Positions 1 through 9,101 of a stretch of 64,000 nucleotides of DNA are shown in pieces. Numbering within the stretch: the stretch's first letter is position 1; each line of letters opens with the position of its first letter. Location of the stretch: the NCBI GenBank assembly GCA_963763365.1, contig CAVXOE010000007.1, positions 43,097 through 107,096 on the forward strand, read 5' to 3'. Origin of the DNA: VAZQ01 sp963763365 (GTDB lineage Bacteria > Pseudomonadota > Alphaproteobacteria > Rhizobiales > Xanthobacteraceae). Under the pieces are notes generated by a model. The model saw only the letters and a program-made list of their open reading frames with translations, was not told where the DNA came from and searched no databases. Made by a program: the position numbers and the translations under genes.

Positions 1-87
1 GACACCTCTATACGGTGCTGTCGACGAAGTCGCCGGGACCGGACGACCGCCGCTGATCTTTCCGGAGTGCGAGCGGGCTCCCTCCGC

Positions 88-1075
88 TCACTCGGTCCCG
101 GCAATCCCCACGTCCCGCACGAGCTTGCCCCAGCGCACAATCTCGTCGGCCAGGTAGCGCTGAAGTTCATCGACCGGCGGGGTGTCGATCAGCGATCAAG
201 CCCATCTTGACGAGTTGCTCGCGCGTTTCGGGCAACGCGAAGATCGCCTTCAACTCACTGTGCAGCCGGTTCACCACATCGCTGGGTGTGTTGGCCGGCA
301 CGGCGAACATATGCCAGGAGACCGCCTCGAACCCCGGCAGCCCGGCCTCGTCCATGGTCGGAATGTCAGGCAGCGCGCCGACGCGGGTCAACGACGATAC
401 CGCCAGCGCCCGCACCTTGCCGTCCTTGATCAGCGGCGGCGAGATGGCTGGATCGGTGAACGTCATCTGTACGTGATTGGCGACGACATCAGCGAGCGCG
501 GGCGGCGAGCCGCGGTATGGCACGTGCGTCATCTGGATGCCGGCCTGCACCTTGAGCATTTCGCCGGCCAAGTGCGGCGTGGCGCCGGTGCCGGTCGATG
601 CGAAGGACACCTTGCCGGCGTTGTCCTTGGCGTACTTGACGAACTCTTTGAGCGAGCCAACGCCGAGCGACGGGTTGACCACCATGACGAAGCCCAGCTT
701 GGAGGTCAGCGCCACGGGCACGAAGTCCTTCCCCGGATCGTAAGGCAGATGCTTGAAGAGCGTCGCGTTGGTGGTCAAAGTGCCGGACGGCGCGAAGAGC
801 AGCATGTAGCCGTCGGGCGGCGCCTTCGCGACTGCGTTCGCCCCGATCACCGTGCCGCCGCCGGTACGGTTCTCGATGACCACCGGTTTGCCCAGCCGAT
901 CGGCAAGCTTTGCTCCAACCGACCGCGCAATAATGTCCATCGCTCCGCCGGCCGCGAGCGGCAGCACGATAGTGACGGGCCGGCTTGGATAGTCCTGCGC
1001 CTTCGCCGGCACGATCAAAGGGGCAAGCGCGGCGAGCGAAAGGCCCATGAGCACACTACGGTTCGACGGCCACAT
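88..1075 (-). CDS. TctC/Bug-family tripartite tricarboxylate transporter receptor (frameshifted near its 3' end)
   Basis: Periplasmic solute-binding receptor of the Bug/TctC family, which delivers carboxylates or related small molecules to a TctAB permease. Residues 1-27 form a signal peptide ending in AKAQ. The family hallmarks follow: YPSRPVTIVLPLAAGG, the VIENRTGGG loop, and HVPYRGSPPALADV. The open frame stops at 167, but the next frame encodes the usual family tail (ADEIVRWGKLVRDVGIAGTE) ending at 88, so one extra base lies near position 195. It is 31 bp downstream of a second TctC gene on the same strand. No tctA or tctB is nearby, so it is an orphan receptor; its ligand is unknown. Confidence 0.85.
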
Positions 1076-1106
1076 GACGTGTTGCTTCCTTTTCCTCGCG
1101 CTGAGC

Positions 1107-2147
1107 TCACTCCGTTCCGGCGAGCCCGGCCCCTTTGATGATCTTGCCCCAGCGGGCGGTTTCGCCCGCGACGAACTCCTTCATCTCCTCCGGAGACGGG
1201 CTTACCTGCGGGATCGTGCCGTCACGCTCCAGCACCTCCACCACCGACGGGTCGCTCATGATCTCGCGAATGTTGCCGGCGAGCTTGTCGACGATCGGCT
1301 TGGGCACGTTCGCGGTCGTCGTGACGGTGTGCCACGACGACGTATCGTAGCCGGGGATTCCGACATCGGCGAGCGGCGGCAGGTCGGGCGCCGCCGGCAC
1401 GCGTTGCGCGGTCGTCACGCCGAGCGCGCGCAGCTTACCGCTCTGGATCAGCGGCAGCGCGGGCGGCAGGTCGCAGAACATCATCTGGATATGGCCGCCG
1501 GCAAGATCGTTGAGCGCCGGCGCGGACCCTTTGTAGGGGACGTGCACGATCTGCAGTCCGAAGATGCTCTTGAACATCTCGCCGTTGAGATGATGGAAGG
1601 TGCCGGGCCCAGGCGTACCGAACGACACCGTGCCGGGCTTCTCCTTCGCGAGCCGCACCAGGTCGGCAACCGAATGAACCGGCAATTCCGGATTGACCAG
1701 CAGCACGAACGGCACGCGGGCGAGCAATGCGATCGGCGCGAGTGCGTTCTTCGGATCGTAGGGCAGCGACTTGCGCATGGTGACGTTGATCGCCAGCACC
1801 GTGCTCGACGCCATCATGATGGTGTAGCCGTCGGGCGGCGCATGCGCGACGGCCGCGGCCGCGGTCACCCCGCCACCGCCCGGCCGGTTCTCCACGATGA
1901 ACGGCTTGCCGAGCCGCTGTTCGAGCTTCTGGCCGAGCAGCCGCGCGAACAGGCTGGTGACGCCACCCGCCGCGAACGGCACGATGAAGGTGACCGGCCG
2001 GTTCGGATAGTCCGTCGCCTGCGCGGCAGCGCGCTGCGGGCCGGCGAGAACGGCAAGTGCAAGCAAAACCGCACGCAGCAGCAACCCGGGCGCGCGCGGT
2101 GCATGGTGACAAACTGCCGCTCTCTCCCAAGGCGTTCGCCGCTGCAT
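1107..2147 (-). CDS. TctC/Bug-family tripartite tricarboxylate transporter receptor
   Basis: Second Bug/TctC periplasmic receptor, about 346 aa. The start at 2147 was chosen because an AAGGA ribosome-binding site lies about 6 nt upstream and the protein then begins with a basic stretch and a hydrophobic signal peptide ending in RAAAQ. Family motifs are YPNRPVTFIVPFAAGG, VENRPGGGG, PPDGYT, and HVPYKGSAPALNDL. It probably forms a transcription unit with the receptor just downstream. It faces away from the hydrolase operon that starts at 2312, with a 164-bp divergent intergenic region between them, which suggests shared regulation. The ligand cannot be inferred from sequence. Confidence 0.88.
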   Translation of the reverse strand: MQRRTPWERAAVCHHAPRAPGLLLRAVLLALAVLAGPQRAAAQATDYPNRPVTFIVPFAAGGVTSLFARLLGQKLEQRLGKPFIVENRPGGGGVTAAAAVAHAPPDGYTIMMASSTVLAINVTMRKSLPYDPKNALAPIALLARVPFVLLVNPELPVHSVADLVRLAKEKPGTVSFGTPGPGTFHHLNGEMFKSIFGLQIVHVPYKGSAPALNDLAGGHIQMMFCDLPPALPLIQSGKLRALGVTTAQRVPAAPDLPPLADVGIPGYDTSSWHTVTTTANVPKPIVDKLAGNIREIMSDPSVVEVLERDGTIPQVSPSPEEMKEFVAGETARWGKIIKGAGLAGTE

Positions 2148-2311
2148 CGCGTCCTTCGTCTGTTGTCGGGACGGCCCGGTTGCGCCGCAATATTTTCGCG
2201 CCGCATCTCTTCGCCACGTCACGATAACGCCCCCTGGCATGAGCGGGCAACAACGCACGCATCGGCGTGGCGCCGTGGCGCACCCTGCCCGACTTGGCTA
2301 AGGTCCGCCGC

Positions 2312-3095
2312 ATGACAACACGTCCCATCGAAAAGACCGTTGAGATCGCCGGCACGAAACTGCGCACTCTGGAGGCCGGCGACGGGCCGGCGGTTCTCTT
2401 CCTGCACGGCGCCGATGGAGAGACCTGGTCGCCGCTTGCTCGACGCGCTCAGCGCGGACCACCGCGTCATCGCGCCGGAACATCCTGGATTTGGACGTGC
2501 GAAGATTCCCGGCTGGATGATGAGTACCGGCGATCTGGCGTTCTTCTATCTCGATCTGCTCACGACGCTGGGGCTGCGCGATGTGCATCTTGTCGGGCAC
2601 TGCCTCGGCGGCTGGATCGCCGCCGAAATGGCGATCCGCAGCACCGATCGGCTCGCGTCGCTGACGCTGCTCGCACCGGCCGGGGTAGCGAGCCCGGAGG
2701 CGCCGTTCGACGATATCTTCGCGTGGGGCGCGGAGGAATTCGCCCGCCGCCAGTTTCATGACCAAAAGCTCGCCGAAGCGTGGCAGCAGGCGCAGGCCGG
2801 GCTCGACATCGACATTATCCTGCAGAATCGCACGGGTCTGGCGCGGCTTGCCTGGAACCCGCGCCTGCACAATCCGCAACTGCCGCACTGGCTGCACCGC
2901 ATCGACGTTCCGACCCTGCTGATCTGGGGCGAGAACGATCGCGTGATCCCGTTTGCCTGTCACAAGCCGCTCGCGAGCGAGATCAAGCAAGCCAAGCTCA
3001 TCTCCCTGCCGCAAACCGGTCACGCACTTCCGATCGAACGGGCGAGCGACACCGCCGCGCGGCTCAAGACCTTCCTGCAAGGAGCCAAGGGATGA
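2312..3095 (+). CDS. alpha/beta-fold hydrolase with a cysteine in the nucleophile elbow (one frameshift)
   Basis: Single-domain alpha/beta hydrolase of about 260 aa, likely cytoplasmic (no signal peptide). Visible motifs are the oxyanion strand VLFLHGADG, the nucleophile elbow GHCLGG with Cys at about residue 97 where Ser is usual, and the catalytic His region QTGHALPIER near the C-terminus. The frame breaks near 2436: removing one base joins GADGETWSP to LLDALSADHR, so the break is probably a sequencing error. It is the first gene of a + strand operon with a monooxygenase, a metallo-hydrolase and a secreted esterase, and may cleave an ester or C-C bond in their pathway. The substrate is unknown. 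Confidence 0.85.
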
Positions 3096-3102
3096 ACAAG
3101 CG

Positions 3103-4288
3103 ATGAAAACGTTCTTCTTCCACCTGATGCCCTACGCGGATCTCGATCTCTCCTATACGGATCGGCACGATTCGGCCTGGGTGACGCTGCCCAATTCGTA
3201 TTTCGATCCGAAGCTCGGCGAGAAGCTGTACCAACGTTATATCGGCGAACTCGAATTGGCCGATCAGCTTGGCTTCGACGGCATCTGCGTCAACGAGCAC
3301 CATCAGACCGCCTACGGGCTGATGCCGGCGCCGAACCTGATCGCCGCCGCGCTCGCGCGATCGACCAAGCAGGCGAAGATCGCGATCCTCGGCCGCGCGC
3401 TGCCGCTGGTGAGCAATCCGGTGGCGCTGGCGGAGGAATTCGCCATGCTCGATCATCTGAGCGGCGGGCGCATCATCACCGGTTTCGTGCGCGGCATCGG
3501 CACCGAGTATTTCGCCAGCGGCGTCAATCCGACGTTCTCGCACGAGCGCTACTACGAGGCGCACGAGCTGATCCTGCGGGCGTGGACCGAGACCGGACCG
3601 TTCCGCTACCACGGCAAGCACTATCAGTTCGACTACGTGAACCTCTGGCCGCGGCCATTGCAGCAGCCGCATCCGCCGGTCTGGATCCCCTCGCAGGGCA
3701 GCTCGGAAACGGTCGAGTGGTGCGCGGCGGCGAAGCGCAAATACACCTACCTGCAGACATTCAGCCCGATCAAATCCGCCCAGAAGGCATTCGATCTCTA
3801 CCGCCAGGTGGCCGAGCGCGAAGGCTACGAGTTCGCAGCCCTCGCAGCTCGGCTGGGCGGTCCCGACCTACGTGGCGGAAACCGACGAGATCGCGCGCCG
3901 CGAGCTCAAGCCGCACATCGAGGCCTTCTTCAACAAGTTCCTGCACTACCCGCTCGAAATGCGCATGCCGCCCGGCTACTCGTCGATCGCCTCGACCAAA
4001 TCGCTGATGCAAAGCAAGTTCGCCTTCCGCATGATGGAGATGACGGCCGAGAACCTGATCGAGCTCGGCATGGTGGTCGCGGGCAGCGCCGCCACCGTGC
4101 GCGAGAAGCTCCTTGCCTATTCGCGCGAGCTCGGTGTCGGCAACCTCATCGCCATGCTGCAAGTGGCCACGCTACCCGCGGACTTGACCGAGAAAAGCCT
4201 GCGGCTGTTCGCGAGCGACGTGATGCCGTACCTGCGGGGCGAGGAGCCGCGCGCGGCACGTCAACCGGAGCTGGCGCAGGTCCAATGA
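3103..4288 (+). CDS. luciferase-like (LLM class) flavin-dependent monooxygenase (one frameshift)
   Basis: Bacterial-luciferase-fold protein of about 394 aa, expected to use reduced flavin and oxygen to oxidise a small organic substrate. Family signs are the N-terminal strand MKTFFFHLMPY, GFDGICVNEHHQT, the LAEEFAMLDHLSGGR motif around residues 110-130, and WPRPLQQPHPPVWIP. The frame is broken near 3840, where removing one C of a CCC run restores GYEFAASQLGWAVPTY; the remainder then runs to 4288. The start at 3103 is 7 nt after the upstream hydrolase stop, and its own stop overlaps the next ATG (ATGA). Tight coupling suggests one catabolic operon. Confidence 0.87.
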
Positions 4289-5115
4289 CCGCGCGACCGA
4301 AAAAAATCGGCGACATCGAGGTCACCGCGCTCAGCGACGGGATTCTGAACACCTCGCTCGACGTGGTGCTCAAGCTCCCGCGCGAGGAGAAGGAAGGCCT
4401 GTCCGGCAAGAAGGTCGGCGAGGCGGTGCCGATCTCGGTCAATGCCTTCCTGCTCAAGATCAACGGCAAGTACGCTCTCGTCGATACCGGGTCCGGCAAC
4501 ACCATGGGTCCGACGCTCGGCAAGCTGCCCGCGAGTCTGCGAGCCGCCGGCGTGGCGCTAGAGTTGATCGACACGATCTTCCTGACGCATCTGCACCCCG
4601 ATCATTCCAACGGACTTGTGGACGACGACGGCCGAGCGATCTTTCCCAACGCGGAGGTGATCCTGCACGAGCAGGAGGCGCACTTCTGGCTCGACCGCGA
4701 CGAGTTGACGGCACCGAACGAACGCATCCGCCGCAACATCGCCAAGGCGCGCGTCACCACCGACCCCTACCGGGCGCGCATGCGCATGGTGGGCGACGGC
4801 GAGGCGCTGCCGGGCGTATCGGCGATCCTGCAGGCCGGCCACACGCCGGGCCACACCGGCTGGCTGCTGCAGTCGGGCAACGACAGCTTGCTGATCTGGG
4901 GCGATCTCGTTCATCTCGCCAGCATCCAGGTTCCGCGGCCCGACACCGGGCTCGTCTTCGACGTCGATCCGCAGCAGGCGGGCGAGACCCGCAAGCGCAT
5001 GTTCGACCGCATCGCCGCCGACAAGCTGATGGTCGGCGGCGCGCACATGGATTTTCCCGGTTTCGGTGTACTCACGCGCAAGGGCACGGAATTCCGCTTC
5101 GAGCCGGTGGAGTAG
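4285..5115 (+). CDS. metallo-beta-lactamase-fold hydrolase
   Basis: MBL-fold hydrolase of 276 aa. The zinc-binding signature THLHPDHSNG sits at residues 101-110 (His102, His104, Asp106, His107), with later metal ligands in AGHTPGHTG (about residues 185-191) and WGDLVHL. There is no signal peptide, so it is probably cytoplasmic. Its start overlaps the stop of the monooxygenase by 4 bp and it is followed 3 bp later by a secreted alpha/beta hydrolase, so translation is coupled in a single operon. It resembles MBL hydrolases that open lactones or thioesters; the real substrate is unknown. Confidence 0.88.
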   Translation: MTARPKKIGDIEVTALSDGILNTSLDVVLKLPREEKEGLSGKKVGEAVPISVNAFLLKINGKYALVDTGSGNTMGPTLGKLPASLRAAGVALELIDTIFLTHLHPDHSNGLVDDDGRAIFPNAEVILHEQEAHFWLDRDELTAPNERIRRNIAKARVTTDPYRARMRMVGDGEALPGVSAILQAGHTPGHTGWLLQSGNDSLLIWGDLVHLASIQVPRPDTGLVFDVDPQQAGETRKRMFDRIAADKLMVGGAHMDFPGFGVLTRKGTEFRFEPVE

Positions 5116-5118
5116 ATC

Positions 5119-6285
5119 ATGAACACATCGCGACCTCGCGTCAGTACATGCGCGGCATCTCTCGCGGCCGCTTTGTGCGCCGCCCTCGCCTCGCCGCCAG
5201 CCCACGCTCAGGATCGCGGCCCGATCGCGCTGGCGCAATCGAGCTACTTCTTCGTCGGCGGCAAGATCGACCCGTCGGTCGAAGGCAGCCCGATCGTCGG
5301 CCAGATGTATGTCGAGTACATGATCCCGGCGAAGCGGGTTCATCCCTTCCCGATCATCATGGTGCACGGCGGCAGCCAGACCGGCACCAACTTCACCGGC
5401 ACGCCCGACGGGCGCGAAGGCTGGGCGCAATATTTCGTCCGTCGCGGATACGCGGTCTATGTCGTCGATCAGGTGGCGCGCGGGCGCTCGGCCAACTGGT
5501 CGCAGGTGCAAGGCGCCGTGCAGCCCTCGCGCTTGAACTGGGTCGAGATGCGCTTCGTCCGGCCGGAGGAGTTCAAGCAATGGCCGGCCGCGCATCTGCA
5601 CACGCAATTCCCCGGCACCGGCAAGCCGGGCGATGTCAACTTCGACCAGTTCTATGCCTCGCAGTTTCCCTCGATCGTCAGCTTCACCAAGCAGCAGGAG
5701 ATCAACCGCGATGCGCTGGTCGCGCTGCTCGACAAGCTCGGGCCGTCGATCCTGCTCACCCACTCGCAGTCGGGCGCCTTCAACTGGCCGGTGGCCGACC
5801 TGCGGCCGCAACTGCTGAAGGCGCTGGTCGCGGTCGAACCGTCGGGTCCGCCGGTGCATGACATTGAGAACACCGGCGCGCCCGACTGGTTCAAGGACGC
5901 CGAGCGCACCAAGGTCTCGGGCCTCGCGGACGTGCCGCTGGCCTACGACCCGCCACTTAGCGGCGACGCCAAGCTCGAATTCGTGCGCCAGGACAAGGCG
6001 GACAAGCCCGATCTCGTGCGCTGCTGGCTACAGAAGGAGCCGGCGCGCAAGCTGCCGAGCCTCGCGCGCATTCCGATCGTGATCGTGGTGTCGGAGGCGT
6101 CCTATCACGCGCCCTACGACCACTGCACGTCGGCCTACCTCAAGCAGGCCGGCGCGAACCCCACGCTCATCCGGCTCGCGGACATGGGCGTGCGCGGCAA
6201 CGGCCACATGATGATGATCGAGAAGAACAACGCCGCAATCGCTGCCGTCATCGCGCAGTGGCTCGACCGGCAGAAGTTGCGGTAG
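5119..6285 (+). CDS. secreted alpha/beta-fold hydrolase (putative esterase)
   Basis: Exported alpha/beta hydrolase, 388 aa. Residues 1-30 are a signal peptide ending in PPAHAQ, so it acts in the periplasm or outside. The oxyanion strand is IIMVHGGSQTG, the nucleophile elbow is LTHSQSGAF with Ser at about residue 216, and the general-base His is in GNGHMMMIE near the C-terminus. It starts only 3 nt after the MBL gene and ends the four-gene operon. A plausible role, by inference only, is to release an acid or alcohol from an ester outside the cytoplasm before uptake and oxidation by the cytoplasmic enzymes. Confidence 0.85.
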   Translation: MNTSRPRVSTCAASLAAALCAALASPPAHAQDRGPIALAQSSYFFVGGKIDPSVEGSPIVGQMYVEYMIPAKRVHPFPIIMVHGGSQTGTNFTGTPDGREGWAQYFVRRGYAVYVVDQVARGRSANWSQVQGAVQPSRLNWVEMRFVRPEEFKQWPAAHLHTQFPGTGKPGDVNFDQFYASQFPSIVSFTKQQEINRDALVALLDKLGPSILLTHSQSGAFNWPVADLRPQLLKALVAVEPSGPPVHDIENTGAPDWFKDAERTKVSGLADVPLAYDPPLSGDAKLEFVRQDKADKPDLVRCWLQKEPARKLPSLARIPIVIVVSEASYHAPYDHCTSAYLKQAGANPTLIRLADMGVRGNGHMMMIEKNNAAIAAVIAQWLDRQKLR

Positions 6286-6302
6286 AACGACGCCGTCCCC
6301 GT

Positions 6303-6395
6303 GTCATTGCCGGGCTTGACCCGGAAATCCATCGCGTTGAAACGAATATTTTTTAAGATGGATGCGCGGGTCAAGCCCGCGCATGACGAGTCAAT
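6303..6395. repeat. intergenic palindromic repeat, GGGCTTGACCCGG type
   Basis: Imperfect inverted repeat between convergent genes: GCCGGGCTTGACCCGG on the left and GCGGGTCAAGCCCGCGCATG on the right, about 45 bp apart. A related element lies at 14383-14512, and a fragment (GGTCAGGCCCGGCAATGAC) near 22,720. It could act as a bidirectional terminator for the two converging genes. Confidence 0.65.
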
Positions 6396-6439
6396 GCTGG
6401 TTGCTCCTGGAATCAGGAGCAAGTCCAAGCGGCCGTCCG

Positions 6440-7417
6440 CTATTTCGGCGCGAGGCTGATCTCCTTCGCCGCTCTGGCGATGACCGCACGCTGTTCGTCA
6501 ACCGACTTGGCAAATTCGGCCGGACCGCCCGGATTGGGCAACTGGGCGGTCATGATCAGGCGATCTTGGATGACCGGGTCGCCATCCATCACCGCCTTGA
6601 TGTCGGCGGCAATCCGCTCACGAAGATCGTTCGGCATTGTGGGTGGGCCAAACAGCCCGACCAGTCCATCGACGGTCAACGCCGGATAGCCGGCCTCCGC
6701 GACGGTCGGGATGTCGGGAATCGCCGAAGCACGCGCGGTGTTGGTCACCGCGAGTGCCTTGATCTTGCCAGCCTGAATCTGCGGGCGTGCGATGGCGTAG
6801 GCCAACTCGTAAAGCTGCACGCGGCCGGACGCGAGATCGTTGGCCGCCTCGACCGGATTGCGGTAGGGCACCTTCTTGATGTCGACGCCGATGTTCTTGA
6901 GCCAGCCTTCGAACATGATGTCGAGAGCGCCCGTCAAACCTGCCCAATTAAGTTCGCCGGGCTTGGTGCGCGCCAACTCAACCACGTCCTTGAGCGTCTT
7001 GACCGGCAAGTCGGCCGGCACCGAAATGGCAACCACCGTATTGGACACCCGCGCGATCGGTGCGAGATCGCTCTGCTTATAGGGCGGATTGTCGTGCAGA
7101 TAAGGGTGGCCTAGGAAGGACGAGCTGGGAGCAAACAGCAGGACATGGTCGTCCTGAGCACTGACGAAAGTGGTGATCGCAACAATGCCGTCGCCGCCAG
7201 GACGATTCTCGATCACGACGGGCTGGTTCCATTTTTTGGTCAATCGATCCGCCAGCAAGCGCGCGCCGATGTCGGCACCGCTGCCCGGCCCGAGTGTCAG
7301 GATGAACCTGACCGGCCGCGTCGGCCATGACTGCGCCGAGGCGGGTGCGACTGCGAGCAGGGACGCCAACAGCGCGGCCAGGATGAAGCCAGAACCGATC
7401 CGTCGCACAAGGGCCAC
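6440..7417 (-). CDS. TctC/Bug-family tripartite tricarboxylate transporter receptor
   Basis: Third orphan Bug/TctC receptor, about 325 aa. A GTG start at 7417 is preferred over an upstream ATG because a GGAGG ribosome-binding site lies 5 nt before it; the protein then opens with VALVRRIGSG and a signal peptide ending in PASAQ. Motifs are WPTRPVRFILTLGPGSG, VIENRPGGDG, and KVPYRNPVEAANDLASG. It converges on the secreted hydrolase operon and could import a substrate or product of that pathway, but no permease genes accompany it. Confidence 0.87.
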   Translation of the reverse strand: MALVRRIGSGFILAALLASLLAVAPASAQSWPTRPVRFILTLGPGSGADIGARLLADRLTKKWNQPVVIENRPGGDGIVAITTFVSAQDDHVLLFAPSSSFLGHPYLHDNPPYKQSDLAPIARVSNTVVAISVPADLPVKTLKDVVELARTKPGELNWAGLTGALDIMFEGWLKNIGVDIKKVPYRNPVEAANDLASGRVQLYELAYAIARPQIQAGKIKALAVTNTARASAIPDIPTVAEAGYPALTVDGLVGLFGPPTMPNDLRERIAADIKAVMDGDPVIQDRLIMTAQLPNPGGPAEFAKSVDEQRAVIARAAKEISLAPK

Positions 7418-7557
7418 GAGTTCCTCCGATTCGCTGTCGCGCACAAACTAGCCGGCGCGGGCCCGCTGGGGAATGCGACACAGGGACGAGGGGCACGAAG
7501 CAATCTCGCTCCGCTTGCGGAGCGGAGCGTCCGTCTCATCCCGCCCGGCGGTCGAGC

Positions 7558-9090
7558 TCAGCGCCGCGGGGCGACGCTGCTCACGCGCGGATCGGCGGCG
7601 GCGATCGCCTTCTGCGGATCGACCAGGCCGGAGCCGAAATTGTCGTCGCGCGCGGCAGTGCCGAGCCGGCGCGCGGTCGAGGTCAGAATGCGGCGCACGT
7701 CGGCCGGCCGCAGGTTCGGATTGCGCTGAAGCATGAGCGCGACCACGCCGCTCACCTCGGCGGACGCCACCGACGTCCCGGTGGTGAGCTGGTAGGCGTC
7801 CTGCGGTGCCGGCACCAGGATGTCGACGCCGGGCGCCGCGATCGCAACGTATTTTCCGCGGTTGGCGCCTGGGAACAGCTTGTCGTCGACGTCGGTCGCC
7901 GTCACGGCGATCACGTTGGGATCGGCGCCGGGAAAGAGCGGCGGCGACTTCGGACCGGCGTTGCCGGCCGCCGCGATCAGCACAACGTTGCGGTCGTAGG
8001 CGGCCTTCAGCGCGCTCGCCATCGCCGGATCGCGCGGTCCGGCGAAGCTCATGTTGATGATGCGGGCGCCCTGCAGCACCGACCAGTCGATCCCCTTGAG
8101 GATCTGGAAAGTGGTGCTTTCGGCCGTCGCCGCCTTGCTGGAGAAGGCGTGCACGGCGAGAAGGCGGGCGCCGGGCGCGATCCCGATCAGCTTCTGATGC
8201 GACGCGATCGCGCCCGCCATGCCGGTGCCGTGCGGATGCGGCTGCTCCGGAGCGCCGACGGCGCTGAAGCGCTGCGCCACCACGCCGGCGAGGTCGGGAT
8301 GGCCGGCGTCGATCTCCGAATCGATCACCGCAATGATCACGTTGTTGCCTTTGACCAGGCGGTGTACGTCGGCGAGCTTCCATTTCTCGACGACGTACTG
8401 GGCGGGATCGCCCTCCTGCGCGGTCTGGTTGGCGGCCGCCGGCGCCGGACGTTGCGCCTGCTGCACCGTCAGGAAGAGGTAGTCCGGTTGCACCAGCGGG
8501 ACGGAACTCGCGGGTGTCGCGTTCACGATTGCGGTGATCGCATCGCGCACCGACATCGTGCTGACGTTGTTGATGCGGAACTCGTAGCTGTAGAAGCCGA
8601 CGACGGTCAGGCTCTGCTGCTCGACCAGCGTAAAGCCAAGTCCAATGATCAGGTCGATCAGCGACTGCGACAGCGGACCGCGGCTGAACACCAGGACGCG
8701 ATCCGGGAGGAAGCGGGTTTCACCGGGCGGCGGCATGCCGTTGATGCGCGTGACCGTCTGCTGGTTGGTCTGACCGTTTTGACCGTTCTGGCCGTTCTGA
8801 CCGTTGCCCTGACCGAGGATCGTGAGGTTCGGCTGCGACGGCGGTTTGTTGATCGCATCGCGATTCACCACCTGGCCCGGCAGGATGTTGATGATCGTCG
8901 GGTCGGTGAGGTTCTGCAGCACGCCGGTCTGCGGCGACAGATCGGGACGCGCGCCCGGCGTGATTGCGGCCGCCGATAGTTCTCGTAGGATTGCGCGCAT
9001 CGCAGGCACCGGCATCGCGGCAATCGCAAGCAGCGCCGCTGCCAGGAACGAAGCAAACGTCCGAACGAAACTGTGCGCGTGTCGGATCAT
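7558..9090 (-). CDS. S8 family (subtilisin-like) serine peptidase, exported
   Basis: Subtilase of 510 aa. The start at 9090 gives an N-terminal signal peptide (RTFASFLAAALLAIAAMPVP). The catalytic triad is visible: Asp257 in AVIDSEID, His287 in HPHGTGMAG and Ser440 in TTGTSVASAEVSG, with the oxyanion Asn377 in AAAGNAG. Between signal and protease domain are a low-complexity run of GQN repeats (about residues 94-111) and a region of about 130 aa that may be a propeptide. The gene starts 11 nt after the stop of a TpsB/FhaC-type translocator on the same strand, so the protease may be that translocator's cargo. This coupling is inference; no classical TPS domain was recognised. Confidence 0.9.
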   Translation of the reverse strand: MIRHAHSFVRTFASFLAAALLAIAAMPVPAMRAILRELSAAAITPGARPDLSPQTGVLQNLTDPTIINILPGQVVNRDAINKPPSQPNLTILGQGNGQNGQNGQNGQTNQQTVTRINGMPPPGETRFLPDRVLVFSRGPLSQSLIDLIIGLGFTLVEQQSLTVVGFYSYEFRINNVSTMSVRDAITAIVNATPASSVPLVQPDYLFLTVQQAQRPAPAAANQTAQEGDPAQYVVEKWKLADVHRLVKGNNVIIAVIDSEIDAGHPDLAGVVAQRFSAVGAPEQPHPHGTGMAGAIASHQKLIGIAPGARLLAVHAFSSKAATAESTTFQILKGIDWSVLQGARIINMSFAGPRDPAMASALKAAYDRNVVLIAAAGNAGPKSPPLFPGADPNVIAVTATDVDDKLFPGANRGKYVAIAAPGVDILVPAPQDAYQLTTGTSVASAEVSGVVALMLQRNPNLRPADVRRILTSTARRLGTAARDDNFGSGLVDPQKAIAAADPRVSSVAPRR

Positions 9091-9101
9091 GTCAGCGTCC
9101 C

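Noticed and set aside
2953..5115. Apparent 720-aa fusion of a luciferase-like monooxygenase with an MBL hydrolase
   Set aside because: The fusion is created by the extra base near 3840. Corrected, the two genes are separate and overlap by ATGA.
8750..8815. GQN-coding tandem repeat as a CRISPR-like or minisatellite locus
   Set aside because: It is a short in-frame 9-bp repeat (about four units) encoding the protease linker, not an array.
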